DNA from: Roseburia sp.
Lineage (GTDB): Bacteria; Bacteroidota; Bacteroidia; Bacteroidales; Bacteroidaceae
Assembly: GCA_023665185.1 (NCBI GenBank)
Contig: JAMPEL010000020.1
Coordinates: 1-41,726, forward strand
Reading direction: 5' to 3'
Length of the DNA stretch: 41,726 nt
Position 1 is the stretch's first letter. Each line of letters opens with the position of its first letter. The notes beneath the pieces were generated by a model. It was not told where the DNA came from. It saw nothing but the letters and a program-made list of their open reading frames with translations, and ran no database searches. Both the position numbers and the translations under genes were made by a program. This document shows positions 34,488 through 41,726 of this stretch, in pieces.

Positions 34488-35732
34488 TTATCTGATTATA
34501 ATCTTGCCATTGTCAATTTTCTTGCCGTTGGCATATACCGTGAAGTTATACACTCCCGACGACAAGCGGGTAGCCCTTATCTGCGCGGTAGTCTCTCCGG
34601 CTGGGATGCTGTGACGCTCCATCATCTGTCCGCTCATGGAGGTAATCACAATATCCTTGCGCAATGAAACGTTGTCCGCACCAGTCTCCACCGTGATGTT
34701 GTCACTGCGGTGCGCCATACGAGGAGATATTGTCACACCGCCAAGATTAACCTGCTTGACGGAATTGGTCTCTTTCTCGATTTCGTAGAACATAATGGTA
34801 TCGTCTCCTCTGTCCCAAGAACTATAAACAGCAAGATATGTTTTTCCATTTAAAATGTATATATCCACATAATCTATGTTACATTGTGGAAATGAATAGA
34901 GAAGTGTCCCGTCTTCAGAAACCACTAATAATACTCTTTCCGAATATTCAGTCTCCCGCTTGGTTGCAATCGATTTGCCACCACTATAAACATAATCGCT
35001 TTCATACGTATGTCCCTCAGTACCAGGTTGGTAAGCAAAAGCCAAGCACTCGTACTTCTCGTCATTGTTAAACAATGTCTGTGTCGCAACAAAACTTGCA
35101 TCAGGGAAAGCATTGTTATCCATATCATAAAGAGATAAGGTAACATCATAAGAACCATACTCTTTTATCTCATCGCTTACCACCTGCCAGTCTTCAGAAT
35201 ATTCGGGAACTTTATGTACACGATGTTCGTATCCCCTATATGCTCCTTCTGTATAGGTATAATATTGGTATCTTGAATCCGGGTCATCCGGCAACTCTGA
35301 AGGTCGGAACGTATGAACAGTACCGTCTATTGTGTGTTCCGTGGCACCATGAGATTTTGCATATTCTATGACATAATTAAGGGCTTCTGTGACATCTTCA
35401 TAATTCTCCACATAAAAGTAATCTGTATAATCTTCTTCCTCCACATACCCCTTAATCACGCGCTCTTCTTTCACCACTCGTTTTTTAGATGGATAAGATT
35501 GAGCAAATTCCTTTTTCAGCTCAAAATTCTCGTCATACACACAAATTCTGGAGTTTTCATAATCACCTGTTTGAGTTATAACCTGTGGTTTTCCCGTATA
35601 AGAGAACTGTTTGGGCATAAAACGAAGATACCCATTAAGACTTACACCTGTCTGTGCCGCCATCGGCATCACCTGTCCAAAAAAAGAAACTGCAATGGCT
35701 GCAAGTTTCAATACATTACTTATATTTTTCAT
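34488..35732 (-). CDS. Secreted protein of unknown function with T9SS-type C-terminal domain
   Basis: I do not recognise a catalytic domain. The 414-residue product has a signal peptide (MKNISNVLKLAAIAVSFFGQ, cleaved near MAAQ). A long, acidic, Tyr-rich middle follows, including a segment of charged residues (RVVKEERVIKGYVEEEDYTDY) and strand-like blocks with YDMDNNAF and VVSEDGTLLYSFP, which hint at a propeller or repeat fold. The final 75 residues (DNVSLRKDIVITSMSGQM... LSSGVYNFTVYANG) resemble the T9SS type A sorting domain. The in-frame GTG at 35780 is rejected because ATG 35732 begins the signal peptide. It follows the PL11 gene on the same strand but after that gene's terminator. Confidence 0.8.
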   Translation of the reverse strand: MKNISNVLKLAAIAVSFFGQVMPMAAQTGVSLNGYLRFMPKQFSYTGKPQVITQTGDYENSRICVYDENFELKKEFAQSYPSKKRVVKEERVIKGYVEEEDYTDYFYVENYEDVTEALNYVIEYAKSHGATEHTIDGTVHTFRPSELPDDPDSRYQYYTYTEGAYRGYEHRVHKVPEYSEDWQVVSDEIKEYGSYDVTLSLYDMDNNAFPDASFVATQTLFNNDEKYECLAFAYQPGTEGHTYESDYVYSGGKSIATKRETEYSERVLLVVSEDGTLLYSFPQCNIDYVDIYILNGKTYLAVYSSWDRGDDTIMFYEIEKETNSVKQVNLGGVTISPRMAHRSDNITVETGADNVSLRKDIVITSMSGQMMERHSIPAGETTAQIRATRLSSGVYNFTVYANGKKIDNGKIIIR

Positions 35733-35875
35733 TTTTATTAATTTGATAATTATACATTTCACTGAAATATTTGCTTTCACTGGACAAATATTTCTTCATT
35801 TCCTCTCGATTTACATTTCACATAGATTTCCTCAAATATTATTCACCTGCATTCCACCCCCTTTCTATTAAAAAA

Positions 35876-35912
35876 GGTGTCCGGCCTGTCCTTGTGTAGC
35901 AAACCGGACACC
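35876..35912 (-). terminator. Intrinsic terminator of the PL11 lyase gene
   Basis: GGTGTCCGG (35876-35884) and CCGGACACC (35904-35912) form the stem; on the minus strand TTTTTT follows. It is 20 bp past the lyase stop. Confidence 0.85.
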
Positions 35913-35933
35913 CAAAATGAAAACAAAAAGATT

Positions 35934-38900
35934 TTATTTAATCACCTTCTTCACACCGGAAGCCGATTTTCCCTGTATGTTCAACAAGTAGATTCCTGAA
36001 GGGATTTCCATATTCTTGAACACCTCGTCCACATTACCACAAACGGCAGTGAACTGTCCGATTACCGAACCGTTGGTGCTCACAACTGTGACGCGGACTT
36101 CCTCATCAGCGGCAATAGCCTCAATGCCTGTTGGATCGTATTTGACGAAAAGCAGACCCTCTTCTATGCGCTCAGTGTTCCAGATAAATCCGTTGCCCAG
36201 TTCAGGAAGATCGAAGTCAGGAGTTCCGGTGAAAGTATCGCATGTCCACAGACGGATTGAGTCGCCATCAGCAGGCTCATAGCTGGCATTCACATAAACC
36301 GATATAGTTCCGTTCATTGTCAGCTTCTTGATGCCCTGAATGCTTGTACCTCCTGTATTTGTAGCGGTAGCGCAACGGCGCACACCTACCTTATAGACAG
36401 AACCAGCATTGAACGTCACATTCTTGCTGCCGAAATCTACCACACCGATCACGGCTGTGGCTGTGGCACCTACCTGAAGTGTACCGTTGATAGTGTACAA
36501 GCTGTTATTCAATGTCACAGCTGTAGAAGTAGCGCCGGAAAGAACGGCATCCTTAGCCACTGTCAGCGTTCCTGTTCCGAGTGAAGAGCCTGAGTTGAAA
36601 TGAAGCTCACCCTCGTTAATCTTCACAGTTCCGGTGTTGTCCCAAGGGACCGTAATGGTCATCTTTCCTGTACCCGCCTTTACAAAATTGGAATTGCTGG
36701 TAACCTTTCCTTCAAACTTAAAGTTGCCTTCATCACCCACCTGCCATGTGTTGGCACCAGAAGGCGAAGCACTGCTGAACACACAGACACCGCCCAAAGA
36801 GCCTTTGCCTGTCACCTCGCCAATCTTGTATGTCTTGGCTGTGTTCTGCACCTCTATGCCCGACGCAATGTCCATCTTTCCTTTTGGAATACCAAAGCTG
36901 TTGTTCAGACAGAAACGTCCGTCAGCAGCTATTGCTGTAGGCTTCACTGTTCCCTCAAATTCCGACCAGTTGCCTGTCAGAGACGCTCTTGAAGCATACC
37001 ATCCTGAGCCTGCGACCATCGGATAATACACAGTCACAGTTCCGGAGCCTGTCAGTTTGTTGGAATATGTACCACGGTCAGCATAGTAATTGACTGTGAC
37101 AGTCTTGCCGGCAGCCACATTTATCGCAGAGCTTGAACCCTGATTCAGGTTGAGAGTTCCGCCGCTCATCTCCACAGTCTTTGCAGGAGTTGCGCAGTTT
37201 GCCTCCACCGTACCTGCCGTAATGGCAAGTGTGTTGAGGGAAGCATTGTTGTTCGACAACTTCAACCATCCTGTACCTTTCTTTGTAAGAACCGTACCGG
37301 AGAAAGTCTTGTTCATCGTAAAGTCGGCAGAGTTATTGATTACACCACCCTCTTCGCCTTCAAGACGGATAGGAGAGCCCATCTGCACGGTAGCCGTAGT
37401 CTGTAGAGTCGCACCGTTCTCTATAATGAATTTAGAAGCGTCGGTAGTCACGGCACCCAGATTTCCGTAAGCCTGATACTCGTTAGAAAGTGAGGACACC
37501 CTCACTGTACCGCCGCTGATGCGGTTTCCGCCTGTATAAGTATTGTCGTTCGAGATAGTCAGCATACCGCTTCCGCTCTTCACCAAAGTGGCGTTGCCTG
37601 AAATATTGCCCTCACCGGCAAAAGTGTAAGCAGTTGTATTGTCAACAAAAACCGTGTCGGCAGGAAGTTCCTCTGAAAGCTGTACGCTGAACGATTCTGC
37701 CGCATCGTTGAAGATGACCTTGTCGTTAGATACAAATATCTCGTTTGCTTCCAAATCAGAAGCGTCCACGAAGTTCACAGTCTCGGCAAAGTCCCAGATA
37801 TTGCTCTCTGTTCCGCGCCAAACAACGGAAGCCGCATCGCGCATACCGGCAATAATCAGATACAATTTGCCGTCCTCATAGCTAAGAGAACATTTCAATC
37901 CTGCTATACCTATTACTTTGATGTCGCCCAGATTGCCTGCGATTTCCTCTATCTCACCGATAAGATACTTTCCTTGTACCACATCCTCGCCTTCGCCGTG
38001 ATATACAAACTCAATGACCGAAGTGAGATAAGCCGGACCGTATTTCCAGTCTTTGCGCTCTGTCTTGAGACATTTAGCCTTGACCATATCGGCTGTCAGG
38101 TCGTTGCCATACACATCAATGACAAGACGTGAGCCGAAGTTCATTATGAGTGAGTCAGTAGTGATGGTACCTTTATTGTCGGCACCGCCCGGACGCACCT
38201 TAGATCCATAGTCCATTCTGATGCCCTTGTTGAAGACACCGCCATCGGAGTTCAGCTCTGCAAAACGGTTGAGCCATACAGGGCTGTTTTCCATTGTACC
38301 GTCGAAATTCAGCACTCCAGCCCATATATTTGTCTCACCAGTGTATGTCATGTTCACTTTTGGAAGATTGAGCACACCATCGCCCTGCTTCACAAGCTTT
38401 GTCTCGCCTGTAAGTGCTCCGCCTGTCACGTTACAAGTATAAACAGTAGTAGTGATGGCGGTGTTGGCTGATGTGGCATTGTTGCCTGCCGAGCCTTGCA
38501 CCCATGTCGGCACGTTGAAAGTGACGATATAAGGACTTGCCCCATTGGCAATGGTTATCTCCGTGTTGGCATTCTCGCATACAATGAAATGCTTGTCCTC
38601 ATTAGTAATAGTGCCTCCGTTGGCAATCTCCGTTCTTCCGGTCATTGTCAATGGTGGAGGCGCCACAGTGATGCCTTCCAGCTCACCGAGGAAGTAGCTC
38701 TTGTGAGGCGGCTGGTTGTATCCGAGCGACTGCCATACCATTGCGTTGCGATACTGGTGGTCGTGCCACAAAGTGTAGTTGCGGTATTCAGTCGGTATGT
38801 TTGTAGTATAGATTCTCAGAGCCTTATTGACATCATCGCGGACGACAATCTCCTCGCGCCAGTCACCGAACAAGTCTCCTACCGCGCCCGGATTATTCTT

Positions 38901-40520
38901 TGTATAGTTGTTGAGCTTAGTATTGGCCGCACTCAACAAACGCGCTCCTGTGCCAGGCTTGTAGACTACGGCATATCCTTCTGTTCCCGGACTTTCAAGA
39001 TACTCATCGCAGAGGTCGCCGTCCCAATAGATGCGCCAGTTGAGGTCGCCCCAACCGATGAAAGCGTCACCGTTAAGCTCGTTAATCACCTTGTCTGCCA
39101 CAGAGCTGACCCATCCGGTAGTGACACTTCGTCCTACGCTTCCCGGATATTGGTTGGTGAAGTTGGCGCAGAGCGCGCGTCCATCATCACTATTTGCTAC
39201 CGCACGGTAGTAAATGGTCGATGTGGTGGCGTCGCGATAGTTCATGGCAGGCAGGTCCTCGTTGCAGGCAAACTGCTCATGACCGTGGCGGTAAGGGTCG
39301 AGGTCGGAACAGTGCTGTGCGTCACCATGTCCGAGACCAGTTGTAGAAAGTCCCTTGCCGTTGTCATCGATAATCATCGAACCGTAGACAATCTCGTCAC
39401 GTCCGTCCCAGTCCACGTCCGCGATAGCATAGTTGTGGTATCCCTGTCCGAACCACGGTCCTGACGCGCTGCACTCCCATGACCACAACTGTGTAAGCAT
39501 GTGAGTGGCAGGGTCGACATCGAATGCCGCCATCTTATGCTTTGTATAGATTCCGCGTCCGAGGAAGATGCTGGCATGACGTCCGTCAAGGAACGGCGCG
39601 CCGAAGAAATGCTTTGTCGAACGGTGTCCGACAATACCCACTCCCCAGTCTGTGTCCAGACCACGGGTCAGAGGATAGTCCATATAGTCAGGGTGTGAGC
39701 TTGGTCCTATCTGATACGGCTTTGCTGTCAGTCCCTCCAGATAAAGGAGGTATTCGTTGCCGGAAGATGTATATTCAATTCCATCCCAACGCGTGTCCAC
39801 TGTCGTGCTTCCGATTGTGGTCGTTGTGCCGTCCGCATGATGGATAATCATGTTGTCCTGACCGCGCATAAGCACCTCTGCCTTACCGTCGCCGTCCCAG
39901 TCGTAAGCCACTGCGTCCCACTGCTCGTCTGCGCCCGCCAACATGTTCGGACCGAGGTCAATCCACCACAAGCGGTTGCCCTTATAGTCGTAGCAGTCGA
40001 GTTGGTGGAAACGTATTTTCTGGCTCACGTCAGCCACCACGTTGCACTTGCGCTTTACGATAAACTCGGAGATTCCGTCGCCGTCAAGGTCGGCAAGCGA
40101 CACGTCATTGAGCGTATAGTCGGCACTTGCGTCCGCTCCGTTGCGGTCATATACAGGCTGCACCGGTACCTCCCAGTAATAGTTGCCGTTGGAATCTTTC
40201 TTGCTCCATGTAGCCACCGCCTCGCTCTGCGCCTGTTCCTTTCCGCGCACAACCGGTGCCACAGTGTACTTACTGTTTGTCTTTCCGCCCTGGTCCGTAT
40301 AGTTGGACACTTTCAGAGGTGTAGAGTTTACCAGAACTCCATCACGATAAAGATTATACTCCACATCGTAATATTCTTCGCCAAAAATTCTCCAGCTGAC
40401 AAAATTACCCGCTGAAGTTGGCATTGATACCAGTCCGCGATCGACAACATCCATGCTACGCTGGGCAAAGCCGGTAGCAGACGCTGCAAGCACAGAGACT
40501 AAAAGTAGGATTTTTCTCAT
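35934..40520 (-). CDS. Secreted PL11-type rhamnogalacturonan lyase with beta-strand repeats and T9SS-like tail
   Basis: A 1528-residue protein. Signal peptide 1-20 (ends TGFAQ). Residues 21-620 match polysaccharide lyase family 11 (YesW-like): an N-terminal beta-sandwich with YDVEYNLYRDG, then a propeller rich in calcium-binding loops, DLDGDG (144-149), DWDGDGKAE (207-215), DVDWDGRDE (368-376) and GDLFGDWREE (548-557). This enzyme class cleaves the rhamnogalacturonan I backbone of pectin by beta-elimination. Residues from about 640 to 1450 contain autotransporter-type beta-strand repeats such as SGSGMLTISNDNTYTGGNRI, GTGWLKLSNNN and GTGKMTI. The last 65 residues end GIYLLNIQGKSASGVKKVIK, a T9SS sorting-type tail. 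No SusC/SusD or other pectinase is beside it. The family is clear; exo or endo mode is not. Confidence 0.88.
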   Translation of the reverse strand: MRKILLLVSVLAASATGFAQRSMDVVDRGLVSMPTSAGNFVSWRIFGEEYYDVEYNLYRDGVLVNSTPLKVSNYTDQGGKTNSKYTVAPVVRGKEQAQSEAVATWSKKDSNGNYYWEVPVQPVYDRNGADASADYTLNDVSLADLDGDGISEFIVKRKCNVVADVSQKIRFHQLDCYDYKGNRLWWIDLGPNMLAGADEQWDAVAYDWDGDGKAEVLMRGQDNMIIHHADGTTTTIGSTTVDTRWDGIEYTSSGNEYLLYLEGLTAKPYQIGPSSHPDYMDYPLTRGLDTDWGVGIVGHRSTKHFFGAPFLDGRHASIFLGRGIYTKHKMAAFDVDPATHMLTQLWSWECSASGPWFGQGYHNYAIADVDWDGRDEIVYGSMIIDDNGKGLSTTGLGHGDAQHCSDLDPYRHGHEQFACNEDLPAMNYRDATTSTIYYRAVANSDDGRALCANFTNQYPGSVGRSVTTGWVSSVADKVINELNGDAFIGWGDLNWRIYWDGDLCDEYLESPGTEGYAVVYKPGTGARLLSAANTKLNNYTKNNPGAVGDLFGDWREEIVVRDDVNKALRIYTTNIPTEYRNYTLWHDHQYRNAMVWQSLGYNQPPHKSYFLGELEGITVAPPPLTMTGRTEIANGGTITNEDKHFIVCENANTEITIANGASPYIVTFNVPTWVQGSAGNNATSANTAITTTVYTCNVTGGALTGETKLVKQGDGVLNLPKVNMTYTGETNIWAGVLNFDGTMENSPVWLNRFAELNSDGGVFNKGIRMDYGSKVRPGGADNKGTITTDSLIMNFGSRLVIDVYGNDLTADMVKAKCLKTERKDWKYGPAYLTSVIEFVYHGEGEDVVQGKYLIGEIEEIAGNLGDIKVIGIAGLKCSLSYEDGKLYLIIAGMRDAASVVWRGTESNIWDFAETVNFVDASDLEANEIFVSNDKVIFNDAAESFSVQLSEELPADTVFVDNTTAYTFAGEGNISGNATLVKSGSGMLTISNDNTYTGGNRISGGTVRVSSLSNEYQAYGNLGAVTTDASKFIIENGATLQTTATVQMGSPIRLEGEEGGVINNSADFTMNKTFSGTVLTKKGTGWLKLSNNNASLNTLAITAGTVEANCATPAKTVEMSGGTLNLNQGSSSAINVAAGKTVTVNYYADRGTYSNKLTGSGTVTVYYPMVAGSGWYASRASLTGNWSEFEGTVKPTAIAADGRFCLNNSFGIPKGKMDIASGIEVQNTAKTYKIGEVTGKGSLGGVCVFSSASPSGANTWQVGDEGNFKFEGKVTSNSNFVKAGTGKMTITVPWDNTGTVKINEGELHFNSGSSLGTGTLTVAKDAVLSGATSTAVTLNNSLYTINGTLQVGATATAVIGVVDFGSKNVTFNAGSVYKVGVRRCATATNTGGTSIQGIKKLTMNGTISVYVNASYEPADGDSIRLWTCDTFTGTPDFDLPELGNGFIWNTERIEEGLLFVKYDPTGIEAIAADEEVRVTVVSTNGSVIGQFTAVCGNVDEVFKNMEIPSGIYLLNIQGKSASGVKKVIK

Positions 40521-40737
40521 TAGTGTATTAATTAGTTAGATTGTTACATCACGGTTAACCACAAGAGAGGGGAACAGCCAAAGGACATTTTCCAGAAGCG
40601 TCCTCATGAAGCCACCTGCCTGCCTCCTCCCCTTAGACGGAAGCCCTGCGATATGGCAAGTGTGCATTGACAAACTGACGCTCATCCTGTCCGATGCTTG
40701 TACGCATCTCAAATGTCGAACTCTTTTTTGTTGGTTG
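40521..40737 (-). other. Long untranslated leader of the PL11 gene
   Basis: About 210 bp separate the predicted transcription start near 40730 from the ATG at 40520. I see no riboswitch motif or coding frame; short complementary GC-rich stretches exist. It may only be an unstructured leader. Confidence 0.4.
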
Positions 40738-40769
40738 CAAATATAATCATTTCATTTCTAACACACAAG
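40738..40769 (-). promoter_or_regulatory. Probable promoter of the PL11 lyase gene
   Basis: The minus strand carries TATATTTG (40738-40745) and CTTG (40766-40769) with a 20-bp spacer, a near match to the Bacteroidetes consensus. Confidence 0.6.
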
Positions 40770-40888
40770 ATTGTGCTTCCTTAAATTAACTGTGCTTTTT
40801 TTTATCTTGCCGGGCAACCGGCCGATTCTGTTGCTATCAGCAGACAAACTACCGCTGTATTTTACTTTTGGCATTTCCTTCCGCCGAT

Positions 40889-41726
40889 TGACATTATGTC
40901 AGTTTTGACGGAGACCATTTTTTTAACATTTCAAGGCCCGTTTACTCCTTATCAGTGCCTGAATTTTCGGGGTCATATCTGTAAGCTACTGATAATCAAT
41001 TAAATACATTTTAGCGAAAAGTACGTGGTTTTAGACCAAAAACGCATGGTTGGAGTCAAAATAGAATGTATTGATAATCAGCGAGTTATGAAAACTTTGT
41101 CTTAAAACTGTCTTTTTTCGGGTCCAGAATCCATTTTTGTTTTTCGGAGCAGGGAAAAGGCGGCTGTCGCCTTTTTGAGGGCGCAATTTGGGAAAATGCC
41201 CGATTTTGGCCCGAAAAACGGGCTTTGAAAATTTTGTGCGCCTTGAAAATAAATTTTGTTCACCTTGCGAAAAAAACCAGTGTGCCTTGGAAATAAATTT
41301 TCAGCACCTTGTAATTTTGGACTTTTGTGGGCTTTTGGATGGAATTGGGGTGTTTGGGGTTGAATTTATATATCTTTTGGTCGGATGGATTGTTCTGTTT
41401 GTCTTCTCCATTTTCGAGGTTCAAAAGCCTCCGTAGAATCGCGTTTTTGCAACCTCGGCGGAGTTCGGTTCATTTTGAGGCGATTCTACGGAGTTCGGTT
41501 TTAACATATCAATTTGTCGCAAAATATAATGTTTAACCATTATTTTGGCAGTATTACATTATTATATCTAACAGACTCCTCCGTCACTTCGTGGCTCCTC
41601 CCCTAACTTAGGGGAGGAGCCAGGTCACCATGTTCACAGAGAAACTAACACGCTGATTAACAAAGTATATAGTTCCTCCCCTAAGTTAGCTAATCTTTGT
41701 ACACATTTTTTTGAGGCATAGAAACA
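40889..41726 (+). repeat. R5: dispersed intergenic element, 3'-truncated
   Basis: Opens with TGACATTATGTCAG (40889 on), then TTTTTTTAACATTTC, two TGATAATCA boxes, and ATGCCCGATTTTGGCCCGAA. CCTTG boxes start at 41241, 41263, 41285 and 41307; the GTAGAATCGC hairpin is at 41429-41493. The long hairpin begins at 41571 but its right arm stops at CCTCCCCTAAGTTAG (41689) and continues into unrelated sequence, TAATCTTTGTACACA. The 5' end is upstream of the PL11 promoter, pointing away from that gene. No gene is seen in 40770-41726. Confidence 0.85.

Noticed and set aside
40521-40737. Riboswitch in the PL11 leader
   Set aside because: The leader is long, but I see no conserved core of a known riboswitch class and no terminator/anti-terminator pair.

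Overview
The window reads as a chromosomal segment of a Bacteroidales bacterium, most likely Prevotellaceae or a close relative. The evidence is the fused SecD-SecF protein, Bacteroidetes-type promoters (TTTG, about 20 bp, TAnnTTTG), meso-diaminopimelate dehydrogenase, C-terminal tails resembling type IX secretion (T9SS) sorting domains, and the gene families present. Most genes are housekeeping or metabolic. There is no prophage, CRISPR array, rRNA, tRNA or intact transposase.

Layout. 0.7-4.7 kb: serine acetyltransferase (cysE), an RlmL-like 23S rRNA methyltransferase with a long charged tail, and ddh on the opposite strand. 5.5-10.7 kb, minus strand: rhomboid protease, membrane-anchored EEP-fold hydrolase, secDF. 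11-13.8 kb: HU on plus; exonuclease III and an acetyl-CoA hydrolase/CoA-transferase on minus. 15.1-19.4 kb: leuS followed by an in-frame YitT-RdgB fusion. 19.5-21.2 kb, minus: DUF6249-like membrane protein, ECF sigma factor and a small membrane protein. 21.5-25.2 kb, plus: DUF3943-like protein, VanX/DdpX-type dipeptidase, THUMP-like methyltransferase. 26.3-33.4 kb, plus: EamA transporter, a five-to-six gene acyl-CoA synthetase / 2-oxoacid:ferredoxin oxidoreductase operon, then a TatD-family hydrolase. 34.5-40.5 kb, minus: a secreted protein of unknown function and a 1528-residue PL11-type rhamnogalacturonan lyase.

The least ordinary content is between genes. Five copies (R1-R5) of a roughly 0.9-1.1 kb noncoding element lie at 1-485, 14033-14945 (inverted), 25371-26290, 33320-34375 and 40889-41726; R1 and R5 are cut by the window edges or by a junction. 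They share an ordered set of modules: a 5' segment that starts in R3-R5 with the palindrome TGACATTATGTCA; a segment with two TGATAATCA boxes; four boxes spaced exactly 22 bp apart; a GTAGAATCGC/GCGATTCTAC hairpin; a roughly 150-bp REP-like long hairpin whose arms differ between copies but still pair; and a tail of one to three roughly 45-bp units. One copy supplies the last 15 codons of the TatD-family gene, another abuts the leuS promoter, and a solo mini-hairpin sits at 23915-23969. Two further groups of transposon-end-like inverted repeats lie at 3569-3732 and 4945-5437.

How the genes fit together. The acyl-CoA synthetase and the ferredoxin-dependent oxidoreductase could interconvert branched or aromatic acids, acyl-CoAs and 2-oxoacids. 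The CoA-transferase fits acetate/succinate/propionate fermentation. SecDF and the T9SS-like tails on the PL11 lyase and its neighbour fit export of a pectin-degrading enzyme. All functions are read from sequence motifs and remembered families; no database search was run.
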